From assembly GCA_005881055.1 (NCBI GenBank), contig VBHW01000022.1, positions 1 to 10,151 of the forward strand: DNA of 10,151 nt, in the 5' to 3' direction. Of this stretch, positions 1 to 7,700 are shown piece by piece (position 1 is the first letter of the stretch; each line of letters opens with the position of its first letter). A program made the translations under genes and the position numbers. Source of the DNA: Chloroflexota bacterium. GTDB lineage: Bacteria > Chloroflexota > Limnocylindria > Limnocylindrales > CSP1-4. The notes under the pieces are model-generated. The model was not told the origin of the DNA. It did not search any database and saw only the letters and a program-made list of their open reading frames with translations.

Positions 1-722
1 GCGGCGGGGAGCGCCTCGCGAGCGGCAAGCGCCGCTGGGTACCCATCGTCACCGGTCACGTGGACGACGTGCACCCGCTCGACGAGCCTCGGCAGTGCTT
101 CGGCGACAGCGCCGTTGAACCGCCGGACCGCCTGCGATCCGCCGAAGACGAGGAGCAGCCGCTCACCGGCCGGGACGTCGAAGCGGGCGCGCGCCTCCTC
201 GCGATCGACCTCCCGGAGGTCGCGGATCGGCGTCCCGGTGACGTAGCAGTGCTCGGGACCGTGGAGCGCTTGGCACGTCTGCGCGAAGCTCACCGCGAGG
301 ACCCTCGCCAGCCGCGCCGTCGCCCGCACGCTCCGGCCGGGGATCACGTTGCCCTCCCAGAGGACGACGGGGATCCGCATCGGCGCTGCGGCGATCAGCA
401 CGGGGATCGCGACGTACCCGCCGGTCGTGACGATCGCGGCCGGCCGCTCCCGAGCGAGGATCGCGGCGGCCTGCGGGACGGACAGGCCGAGGCGGATGGG
501 ATCGAGGACGAGGTGGGCGTCGCGCTCGACGGTGCGCAGGGAGCGCAGCGCGAGCCGGCGGAACGGGATGCCGGCGGCGCGGACGATCGTGGCCTCGAGG
601 CCGCGATGCCCGCCGAGCCAGGCGATGTCAGGCGCGTCGGGGCGCGCGCGCAGCGACCGGGCGACGGCCAGGGCCGGGTAGATGTGCCCGCCCGTTCCGC
701 CGCCCGCGATCAGCAGACGCAT
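1..722 (-). CDS. murG: MurG, lipid II-forming GlcNAc transferase (3' end cut by window edge)
   Basis: MurG transfers GlcNAc from UDP-GlcNAc to lipid I on the inner face of the membrane, giving lipid II. I translated 240 codons from the ATG at 722; the frame stays open to base 1. The N-terminal glycine loop GGGTGGH is at residues 7-13, TTGGYVAIP at 99-107, WEGNVIPG at 122-129 (the place where many homologues have HEQN-PG) and the interdomain GGSQ loop at 194-197. The family is usually about 350-370 residues, so roughly the last 115, with most of the UDP-GlcNAc site, lie outside the window. The start is fixed by the canonical MRLLIAGGGTGGH opening. The gene begins inside the end of ftsW, overlapping it by 95 bp, so its ribosome binding site would lie in ftsW coding sequence. 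It is expected to be co-transcribed with and coupled to ftsW. Confidence 0.96.
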   Translation of the reverse strand, partial: MRLLIAGGGTGGHIYPALAVARSLRARPDAPDIAWLGGHRGLEATIVRAAGIPFRRLALRSLRTVERDAHLVLDPIRLGLSVPQAAAILARERPAAIVTTGGYVAIPVLIAAAPMRIPVVLWEGNVIPGRSVRATARLARVLAVSFAQTCQALHGPEHCYVTGTPIRDLREVDREEARARFDVPAGERLLLVFGGSQAVRRFNGAVAEALPRLVERVHVVHVTGDDGYPAALAAREALPA

Positions 723-1896
723 CGTTCCACGTCCCCTTCTCCACCGTCTCGCGTGAGACCGCCAGGAGGATGCCGACGGCCGTGAGCGTGATCGCGAGCG
801 ACGACCCGCCAGCGCTCACGAACGGCAGCGTGATCCCCGTGACCGGCATGAGGCCGACGACGACCCCGATGTTGATGAACGCCTGGATGCAGATCCAGGC
901 AGTGATCCCGCCGGCCAGGAGCCCGCCGAACGTGTCCGGCGCTGCCAGCGCCGTGCGGATGCCGCCGTAGGCGATGACGACGAACAGGCCGATGACGATC
1001 GCCCCTCCGACGAGCCCGAACTCCTCGCCGATGATCGCGAAGATGAAGTCGTTGTAGGCGTTCGGCAGGAACATCCCGCCCGCCAGCCGGCTCTCCCCGA
1101 GGCCCGACCCGAACAGGCCGCCGAGCGCGAGCGCCATGAACCCCTGGATCGTGTGGAAGCCCTTCCCGGCTGGATCGCTCCACGGGTCGATGAACGCGTG
1201 GACGCGCTCGAGCTGGTACGGGTGCGTCGCGATCACGGCCATGACCGACACGAACCCGGCCGCGCCCATCGCGAGGAGGTGCAGGAGGTTGGCGCCGGCG
1301 ACGAAGAACATCGTGAACGCTGTCAGGCCGATGACGGAGGCCGTGCCGAGATCCGGCTCGCGGAGGATGAGCGCGACGATCGGGACGGTGATGACGAGGA
1401 ACGTCAGCGTCCCGCGCCAGAAGCCGTGGACCGAGGCGCCCCGCCGGGCGAGCCAGTGGGCCAGGTAGATGACGAGCGCGAGCTTCGCGTACTCCGCCGG
1501 ATGGAATAGGGGCAACGGCCCGATCCGCAGGAATCGCGCCGATCCCCCGACGACATAGTTGAGCGTCGGGACGAAGAGGACGATCGCGAGGAGCGCGAGC
1601 GCCACGACGTACGCGGGAACCGATGCGAGCCGGAGATACCGGTAGTCGACCCGAGCCATGACGGTCATCGCGGCGAGGCCGAGCGCGGCCCACACGACCT
1701 GCGGGCCGACGATCTTGAACGAATCGTCATCCTGCAGGTACGAGCTCATCGCCGACGACGAATAGACCATGAGCACCCCGATCGCCACGAGCGCGACGAC
1801 CGCCACGAGGATGGTGTAGTCGGGCTGGTGCTGCTCGCGGCGCAGGCTGCCCGTCCGCTGGCGGGTCGCCGGGATTGCCGCGCGGGCGATCGTCAT
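628..1896 (-). CDS. ftsW: FtsW, SEDS-family septal peptidoglycan polymerase
   Basis: A 422-residue polytopic membrane protein of the SEDS family (FtsW/RodA/SpoVE), which polymerises lipid II into glycan strands at the septum with FtsI as partner. Hydrophobic segments begin near residue 28 and continue to about 380. Family blocks are GGSARFLRIGP (117-127), HPAEYAKLALVIYLA (132-146), REPDLGT (179-185), HAFIDPWSDP (233-242), LPNAYNDFIFAIIGEEFG (277-294) and PVTGITLPFVSAGGSSL (351-367). The Asp in YNDF (about 283) aligns by motif with the catalytic Asp of FtsW/RodA. FtsW rather than RodA is inferred from its place between murD and murG. The ATG overlaps the murD stop by 4 bp (ATGA, 1893-1896). 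The last 31 residues (392-422) are Arg/Pro/Ala-rich, lie inside murG in another frame and do not look like a conserved FtsW tail; the family core ends near SRETVEKGTW (381-390). Confidence 0.96.
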   Translation of the reverse strand: MTIARAAIPATRQRTGSLRREQHQPDYTILVAVVALVAIGVLMVYSSSAMSSYLQDDDSFKIVGPQVVWAALGLAAMTVMARVDYRYLRLASVPAYVVALALLAIVLFVPTLNYVVGGSARFLRIGPLPLFHPAEYAKLALVIYLAHWLARRGASVHGFWRGTLTFLVITVPIVALILREPDLGTASVIGLTAFTMFFVAGANLLHLLAMGAAGFVSVMAVIATHPYQLERVHAFIDPWSDPAGKGFHTIQGFMALALGGLFGSGLGESRLAGGMFLPNAYNDFIFAIIGEEFGLVGGAIVIGLFVVIAYGGIRTALAAPDTFGGLLAGGITAWICIQAFINIGVVVGLMPVTGITLPFVSAGGSSLAITLTAVGILLAVSRETVEKGTWNDASADRGRRNGRAHLPGPGRRPVAARAPRRA

Positions 1897-3449
1897 TGCC
1901 CGGCCGCCCGCTTCGCGGCCAGCTCCGCGGCGAGGGCTGCGACGGCCGCCTTGAACGCGCGCCCGCGCGCCGCGTAGTCCTCGAACATGTCGAAGCTCGC
2001 GGCCGCGGGGCTGAGGAGGACCGTCGCGACCGTGCCCGGCGCGCGCGACGCGAGCGCGTCGCGGGCGAGATCGTCGGCGCGGCGAACGGCCTCATCGAGG
2101 CTCGCCGCCTGGCTCGTCTCGGTCAGCCCCGACGCACGGAACAGCTGCTCGAGCGCGGGTCCGCTCTCCCCGATGAGCACCGCCGCGACCGCCCGATCGG
2201 CGACGACCGGGCCGAGGGGCGACAGGTCGACGCCCTTGTCGCGACCGCCGGCGATCAGGACGACGGGCGGAGGGAACGCCCACAGGGCGGCCGCGACGGC
2301 GTCCGGCTGGGTGCCCTGCGAGTCGTTGACGAACCGGACGCCTGCCACCTCCATGACGGGCTCCAGGCGGTGCTCGACGCCCTGGAACGCCGCCACGGCC
2401 CGGCGGATCGCGGCGCGCGGGATCGCGAAGTGGAGCGCGACGCTGATCGCGGCGAGCGCGTTCGCGACATTGTGGTCGCCGGGGAGCGGCAGCTCGCCGA
2501 CGGGCAGGATCTCGCCGATCGATGCGGCGACGATCCGGCCGTCGACGACGCCGACGCCGTCGGCGGCCGTCCCCGCCGTCCGGTACCGGGTGATCGTCCG
2601 TCCAGGCCAGCCGCCGGACATCGGGCGGTCGTAGTCGCGCTCCAGGCCCGCGACGAACGGGTCGTCGCCGTTGAGGACGAGGAGCCCGCCCCGCGCGCGG
2701 GTCAGCTCGGCCAGGCGGCGCTTCACGGCCCGGTAGGCTTCGAGCGAGCCGTGGCGATCGAGGTGATCGGAGGTGACGTTCGTGTAGACGGCGACGTCGG
2801 TGCCCCGCGAGAGCGTCGGCAGCTGCAGCTCGGAGAGCTCGACGACGACCCGGTGCTCGGGCGTCAGGGTCGGCAGCACGTCGACCAGCGGACGCCCGAT
2901 GTTCCCGCCGAGCTCGACGGGGTGGGCCGCGTCCTCCGCCAGGAGCGCCGCGATGAGCGACGACGTCGTGGTCTTGCCCTTGGTGCCGGTGACGCCGATC
3001 GTCGGCGCCGGGCAGAGGCGCAGGAACAGGTCGGCCTCGCTCACGAGTGCCGGCGCGCCGGGCTCGCCGGCAGCGCGGGCAGCCACGAGCGCCCGGAGGG
3101 CCGCCCGAAGGCGCGGCTCGGTCGTCGGGTAGTCGGGATTGATCGAGGGCGACGTCGCGACGAGGTGCGCCCCCACGAGCGCGGCCGCCGGGTCCACGTC
3201 CGGACCCGCGAGAAGCGTCAAGCCGCCCTGACCGGACGGCCCCACGGCGGAGAACGCCTCGGCCAGCTCGTCCGAGGGCCGGACGTCGTAGATCGTCACG
3301 GACGCGCCGGCATCGCGGAAGAACCGCACGAGGCCGATGCCGCTGCGCGCCAGCCCGAGGACCGTCACCGGTCGCCCGGCGAGGGCGCCGGCGCGGATCG
3401 CGTCCGCGGTCAGAGCATCCGGATCGATCGTCGTGCGGTCGGCAGTCAT
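1893..3449 (-). CDS. murD: MurD, UDP-MurNAc-L-Ala:D-Glu ligase
   Basis: A cytoplasmic ATP-dependent Mur ligase that adds D-glutamate to UDP-MurNAc-L-Ala. From the ATG at 3449 it is 518 residues, longer than the usual 430-480. The N-terminal Rossmann domain has VTVLGLARSGIG (28-39). The central ATPase has GVTGTKGKTTTS (152-163), GGNIG (181-185), TNVTSDHLDRHGS (223-235) with the likely carbamylated lysine in AVKRRL (241-246), and GDHNVANALA (324-333). The C-terminal domain has GVEHRLE (357-363), NDSQGTQPDA (375-384), AGGRDKGVDL (400-409) and SPAAASFDMFEDY (480-492). The last two identify MurD among the Mur ligases. Variants from the usual motifs: NDSQGTQ for NDSKATN and SPAAASFD for SPACASFD. 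An in-frame GTG at 3464 would overlap the mraY stop by 4 bp and add 5 residues. I prefer the ATG, although neither start has a well-placed Shine-Dalgarno. Confidence 0.95.
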   Translation of the reverse strand: MTADRTTIDPDALTADAIRAGALAGRPVTVLGLARSGIGLVRFFRDAGASVTIYDVRPSDELAEAFSAVGPSGQGGLTLLAGPDVDPAAALVGAHLVATSPSINPDYPTTEPRLRAALRALVAARAAGEPGAPALVSEADLFLRLCPAPTIGVTGTKGKTTTSSLIAALLAEDAAHPVELGGNIGRPLVDVLPTLTPEHRVVVELSELQLPTLSRGTDVAVYTNVTSDHLDRHGSLEAYRAVKRRLAELTRARGGLLVLNGDDPFVAGLERDYDRPMSGGWPGRTITRYRTAGTAADGVGVVDGRIVAASIGEILPVGELPLPGDHNVANALAAISVALHFAIPRAAIRRAVAAFQGVEHRLEPVMEVAGVRFVNDSQGTQPDAVAAALWAFPPPVVLIAGGRDKGVDLSPLGPVVADRAVAAVLIGESGPALEQLFRASGLTETSQAASLDEAVRRADDLARDALASRAPGTVATVLLSPAAASFDMFEDYAARGRAFKAAVAALAAELAAKRAAGQ

Positions 3450-3460
3450 CGTCCCCAGGC

Positions 3461-4447
3461 TCACGGAAGGGCCTGGATCGATGCGAGGAAGAACGTGACG
3501 CCGAGCAGCGCACCGAGGATCCCGACGATCCAGAACCGCAGGGTGATCTTCTCCTCGTCCCAGCCGACGAGCTCGAAGTGGTGGTGGATCGGCGTCATCC
3601 GGAAGATCCGCCGACCGCCGGTCGCCTTGAAGTACGCGACCTGCACGATCACCGACGCCGTCTCCACGACGAAGATGATCCCGATGAGCGGCAGCACGAA
3701 GATCTGCCCGGTGATGAGGGCCGTGACCGCCAGGGTCGCCCCGAGCGAGAGCGCCCCGGAATCTCCCATGAAGACCTGCGCCGGGTGGACGTTGAACCAG
3801 AGGAAGCCCAGGAGCGCCCCGATGATGATCGCGCACACGAGCGCAAGGTGGGGCTGCTGCGGCTTGTTGAGCAGGGCGATGATGAGGTAGGCGACGAACG
3901 CGAAGATCGCCGTGCCCCCGGCCAGCCCGTCGAGGCCGTCGGTGATGTTGACGCCGTTGCTCGCGGCGATGATCGCGAACGCGGCGAACACGATGTACCA
4001 GAACGCCCCGATCTCGACGTCGCCGGCGAACGGCACGCGGATGTCGACGATCGCGAAGTGCCGCTGGATGTAGATCGCCGCGAGGATCGCAACGACGAGC
4101 TGCCACGCGAGCTTCTGGCGGACGCCGATCCCGATCCCCGTCTTCGCGTTGAGGTAGTCGTCGAACGCGCCGAGGAAGCCGACGCCGAGGAGCGCCGCGA
4201 CCGGTGAGTACGTCGAGGCGTCGAGCGCCCCGAGGATGAACGCGAGCGTGGCGACAACCCCGACGAGCAGGAGACCGCCCATCGTCGGAGTGCCCTCCTT
4301 GACGTAATGCGCCTCCGGACCCTCGTCGCGGATCTGCTTGCCGATGCCCACGAACCGCAGGAGGCGGACGTAGCCGGGCATGAACACGACGACGAGGGCG
4401 AACGCGAGGAGGAGGCCCTGGATGAGCTCGACGGTGCTGCCCTTCAC
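3461..4447 (-). CDS. mraY: MraY, phospho-MurNAc-pentapeptide translocase
   Basis: An integral membrane enzyme that joins phospho-MurNAc-pentapeptide to undecaprenyl phosphate, making lipid I. It is 328 residues with many hydrophobic segments, slightly short of E. coli MraY (360). Diagnostic blocks are KEGTPTMGGLL (50-60), FLGAFDDYLNAKTG (91-104) with the Asp-Asp pair at 96-97, NGVNITDGLDGLAGG (164-178), FMGDSGALSLG (226-236) and the histidine block PIHHHFELVGW (286-296), which define the Mg-dependent active site. The start is GTG at 4447, overlapping the murF stop as GTGA (4444-4447). The hydrophobic first helix starts a few residues later, as expected, so a longer N-terminus read through from the murF frame can be dismissed. 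It sits between murF and murD as in most dcw clusters. Confidence 0.97.
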   Translation of the reverse strand: MKGSTVELIQGLLLAFALVVVFMPGYVRLLRFVGIGKQIRDEGPEAHYVKEGTPTMGGLLLVGVVATLAFILGALDASTYSPVAALLGVGFLGAFDDYLNAKTGIGIGVRQKLAWQLVVAILAAIYIQRHFAIVDIRVPFAGDVEIGAFWYIVFAAFAIIAASNGVNITDGLDGLAGGTAIFAFVAYLIIALLNKPQQPHLALVCAIIIGALLGFLWFNVHPAQVFMGDSGALSLGATLAVTALITGQIFVLPLIGIIFVVETASVIVQVAYFKATGGRRIFRMTPIHHHFELVGWDEEKITLRFWIVGILGALLGVTFFLASIQALP

Positions 4448-5877
4448 GCGCCGGCCTCTTCGACGAGGCGGTCCACGAGCCCGTCGAGAGCGATGCCGCG
4501 CGACGCCTTCACGAGGACGACGTCGCCCGCCCGGATGCGCGGCCGGAGGACGTCGAGAGCGGCGTCCGCGTCGGAGGCCCGGAGGACGGCGTCGGGCGCG
4601 AGCCCTGCATCGATCGCGCCTTCGGCGATCGCCCCCGCGCCGTCGCCGACGACGACGAGGAGCGCGGCGACCGAGGCCGCCGCCCCGCCGACCTCGCGAT
4701 GGCCCGCGTCGTGGGCGTCGCCGAGCTCGAGCATCTCGCCGAGGACCGCGACGCGCCGGCCTGCGGGCAGGCTCGAGAGCAGCTCGAGAGCGGCCCGGAC
4801 CGAGCCCGGCGACGCGTTGTAGCTGTCGTCGAGGATCGTCACGTCGCCGGCCCGGACGAGGTGGTCGCGATGCGGCGCCGACCAGCCGGCCGCGAGCCCG
4901 GCCAGGATCTCGTCGGTCGTGCACTGGGCGGCCAGGCCGACCGCGGCGGCGGCGAGCCCGTTCTGGACGCCGTGACGGCCGAGGGCGGGGGTGCTCGCTG
5001 GCCGCCGGACGCCGCCGGGCAGCCGGAGGACGAAGCGCATGCCGGCGGTGCCGCCGGCCTCGATCCGTTCGGCCCACACGTCGGCGGATTCGGCAAGCCC
5101 GTACGTCAGGGAACGCGCCGCCGTCCGCCCGGCCATCCGGAGCACGCGCGGATCGTCGGCGTTGAGGACGGCCGTGCCGCTAGGCGGCAGCGCCTCGACG
5201 AGCTCGCCCTTCGCGCGCTCGATCGCCTCGATCGTGCCGATCCGCGAGAGGTGGACCGGCTGGACCGCGGTCACGACGCCGATCGACGGCCGTGCCATCG
5301 CGGCGAGGTCGGCGATCTCGCCTCCGAGGTACATCCCCATCTCGAGCACGGCGGCCTCGTCGTCCGGCCCGAGGCGGAGCAGCGTCAGCGGCAGCCCGAT
5401 CTCGTTGTTCTGGTTGCCGGCGCTCCGCACGGTCCGGTAGCGGCGGTCGAGGACGGTCGCCACGGCTTCCTTCGTCGAGGTCTTGGCGATGCTCCCGGTC
5501 ACGCCGACGACGAGCGGATCGAACCTGCTCCGCCAGCCCGCCGCGATCGCCCCGAGGGCAGCCAGACCGTCACGCACCGCGAGCACGGTCACGTCACCGA
5601 GCGCATCGAGGGTCGCGGCGGAGGGCTCCTGCGTGACGACGAGCGCGGCCGCGCCCGCAGCGGCCGCAGCGTGGAGGAAGCCGTGCCCGTCGGTCCGCTC
5701 GCCGGGCAGCGCGACGAACAGGTTCCCGGGCTCGACGAGTCGCGAATCGACCGCACCGCCACGGATCGGCCGACTGCTGGAACGGATGAGCCGCCCGCCG
5801 GTGAGTCGGGCGAGCTCGGCGGCAGAGAGGGCGGGCGTCGCGACCCCTCCCTGCGACCGTGGCAGGGCTTCGGTCAC
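4444..5877 (-). CDS. murF: MurF, UDP-MurNAc-tripeptide:D-Ala-D-Ala ligase
   Basis: A cytoplasmic ATP-dependent ligase that adds D-Ala-D-Ala to UDP-MurNAc-tripeptide, the last cytoplasmic precursor step. With GTG at 5877 it is 477 residues, close to the family norm. The N-terminal substrate domain spans about residues 17-115 (SLF-like block NLFVALPGERTDGH at 52-65). The ATPase domain has P-loop GVTGSIAKTSTK (125-136), NQNNEIGLP (155-163), HLSRIGT (209-215) and LNADDPR (238-244). The C-terminal domain has DDSYNASPGS (350-359), LGEMLELG (379-386) and KASRG (457-461). DDSYNASP and LGEMLELG mark MurF rather than MurE. The P-loop has Ala131 where GxxGKT is usual. The gap to ftsI is 26 bp. An in-frame GTG at 5907 would overlap the ftsI stop as GTGA and add 10 residues; neither start has a clear ribosome binding site. 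Confidence 0.95.
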   Translation of the reverse strand: MTEALPRSQGGVATPALSAAELARLTGGRLIRSSSRPIRGGAVDSRLVEPGNLFVALPGERTDGHGFLHAAAAAGAAALVVTQEPSAATLDALGDVTVLAVRDGLAALGAIAAGWRSRFDPLVVGVTGSIAKTSTKEAVATVLDRRYRTVRSAGNQNNEIGLPLTLLRLGPDDEAAVLEMGMYLGGEIADLAAMARPSIGVVTAVQPVHLSRIGTIEAIERAKGELVEALPPSGTAVLNADDPRVLRMAGRTAARSLTYGLAESADVWAERIEAGGTAGMRFVLRLPGGVRRPASTPALGRHGVQNGLAAAAVGLAAQCTTDEILAGLAAGWSAPHRDHLVRAGDVTILDDSYNASPGSVRAALELLSSLPAGRRVAVLGEMLELGDAHDAGHREVGGAAASVAALLVVVGDGAGAIAEGAIDAGLAPDAVLRASDADAALDVLRPRIRAGDVVLVKASRGIALDGLVDRLVEEAGA

Positions 5878-5903
5878 GCTCGGAAGTTTCGCACAGGCGG
5901 GAC

Positions 5904-7684
5904 TCACGGGGTGCCGCTGGCGGCCGTCGGGGCGGATGACGGGAGGTCGAGCGTCCGCATCGCGTCCGTGGCGATCCGGCGGAAGAGCTCGTAGCTCTCC
6001 ACGGCGAGCGGCAGGTTGCCCTGGCTGATGTGGAGCGGCTTCGCCTCGCGGATCGTCACGGCGATGATGAGCTGCGGCCGGTCGTGGCCGATGTACCCGA
6101 CGAACGTGTGGTTGTACAGCGGCTTCCAGGCGCCCCTGCCGTGGTTCGCCGTCGGATCCCAGATCTGCGCCGTGCCGGTCTTGCCGCCGACGACGTAGTG
6201 CGGCACGAGCGTCTTCTCGCGATACCACGGCACGGTGTGGACGACGTACGACAGCAGGCCGGTGAGCTCCTTCGACATGTCGCGCGACATCACCTGGCCG
6301 CGAGGTGCGGCCGTCTGCTCGTTCTGACCGACGGCCAGGACGACGTGTGGCGTGACGAGCGTGCCGCCGTTGACCATCGCCGCGTAGGCCGTCACGAGCT
6401 GGATCGGGGTGACGGCGACGCCCTGGCCGAACGACCCGTTCGCGAGGTCCACCTGCCGCCACGGCCGGACCGTCGGGTCGTGGACGATCCCCGGCACCTC
6501 GCCGGAGACGTCGATCCCGGTCGGCGCCCCGAAGCCCATCTTCTGCCACGTCGCCTCGAGCACGGCCGAGGCCTTGCGCGTCGTCCGCCCGAGGTCCATC
6601 GCGACGCGCGCGGCGCCGACGTTGCGCGAATAGGCGATGACGTCCTCGAAGCGCAGCCAGCCCATCGGGCGGCGATCGGAGTCGTAGATCCGGACGTGGC
6701 CACCGTCGAGGGACAGCGAGCCCGAGTCGAGGATCCGGGTATCGGGGGTGACGGTCCCGTTCTCGTAGGCCGCGAGTGCCGTGAACATCTTGAAGACCGA
6801 GCCGGGCTCGTAGACCGAGCTGACGACCGGATCCAGGAATCGCTGGGGCGCCGTCGCGATCTGCTGGTAGTCGTTCGCGTCGTACGAAGGGTAGGTCGCC
6901 TCGGCGTAGATCTCGCCGGTCGCCGGGTCCATGACGATCGCGGACACGCTCTTCGCCTTGTCGGCAACGCCCGCTGCGAGGAGCTCCTGCTCGAGCTGGA
7001 CCTGGAGGCCGGCGTCGAGCGTCAGCCGCAGGTCCGAGCCGGGCACCCCAGGCGATTCGACGGTGATCGTGTCGGGGATCGGGTCGCCGTTCGCGTCGCG
7101 CTGGGCGAGGACGACCTTCGGCTGGCCGGCGAGCTGGGCCTGATAGCGGCCCTCGACGCCGTACTGCCCGACGCCTTCTCGATTGACGAATCCGAGGAGC
7201 TGGGCCGCGAGCGTTGTCCCGGGCCCCCCACCGGCGAGCGGGAAGACGCGCTCGGGCTCCGGCTCGAGGGAGATCGCCTGGATGTCGCCGCGCGCGATCG
7301 CCGCACGCAGGCGTCCGGCCGTCGCCTCGTCGACGCCGCGCGTGAGGACGACGTACCCGCGGTCCGAGGTCATCTTCGTCGCGAGGTCACGAGGGACTGG
7401 GCCGTCTTCTGCCGGTCGGCGAGCGACAGCGAGTGGGGCAAGGCGACGACGCGGTAACGATCGACCGACGTGGCGAGGACGACGGTCCCGCTGCGGTCGT
7501 AGATCGTGCCGCGACGCGACGGCTCCTCGGTCCGCAGCGTCGTCTGCCGGTGCGCGTCGGCCGCGAGGTCCGAGCCGCGCACGACCTGCCACCAGGCCAG
7601 CCGGCCGCCGAGCGACGCCCCGGCCACCGCGAAGGCGACGAGGATGACGAGGAGGCGGCGGCGCGAGTCCGTCCGGCCGAGCAT
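5904..7684 (-). CDS. ftsI: FtsI / class B penicillin-binding protein, reading frame interrupted
   Basis: The septal D,D-transpeptidase that crosslinks peptidoglycan with FtsW. From ATG 7684 the first frame gives 104 residues: basic start, membrane anchor (about 11-32) and the class B motif RRGTIYDRSG (57-66). It stops at TGA 7370-7372. The rest of the protein, ending at TGA 5904, is in the -1 frame and carries the dimerisation-domain block MTSDRGYVVL, then the transpeptidase with SVFK (active Ser at 6798-6800), SRN (Ser at 6627-6629) and KTGTA (Lys at 6180-6182). Both pieces are needed for a normal FtsI. A stitched product would be about 590 residues, with no PASTA domain. The join falls near 7373-7400 (QSLV to DLATKM) and looks shorter than in homologues as I remember them, suggesting a small out-of-frame deletion. 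A sequencing or assembly error in an essential gene is the simplest cause. Alternatives are reinitiation at the ATG 7371-7373 (see the separate entry) or a true frameshift. Confidence 0.88.
7370..7373 (-). other. Frame-switch point in ftsI: ATGA stop/start overlap
   Basis: On the minus strand the four bases 7373-7370 read ATGA. TGA (7372-7370) ends the ftsI N-terminal frame, and ATG (7373-7371) is an in-frame methionine of the downstream body frame (MTSDRGYVV). Reinitiation there would yield a 489-residue protein with the whole transpeptidase domain but no membrane anchor. No Shine-Dalgarno is visible just upstream (the ten bases before ATG read TCGCGACGAAG-like sequence without GGAG). No slippery heptamer for -1 frameshifting was found between 7373 and 7420. 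Confidence 0.6.
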
Positions 7685-7700
7685 CGGTCGGTCGATCGGC

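Noticed and set aside
1875..3890. A 671-codon open frame on the plus strand opposite murD and mraY, and similar long plus-strand frames elsewhere (60-785, 4699-5994, 6030-7457, 7506-9488)
   Set aside because: They mirror well-identified minus-strand genes, have Arg/Asp/Gly-heavy composition typical of the antisense of GC-rich genes, and show no family motif or ribosome binding site.
3450..4106. Extension of the murD frame to 737 codons, into mraY
   Set aside because: The extra part is the wrong frame of mraY; MurD homology begins after ATG 3449.
5878..6549. Extension of the murF frame to 701 codons, into ftsI
   Set aside because: The extra N-terminal part is out-of-frame ftsI sequence; MurF homology begins only near 5840.
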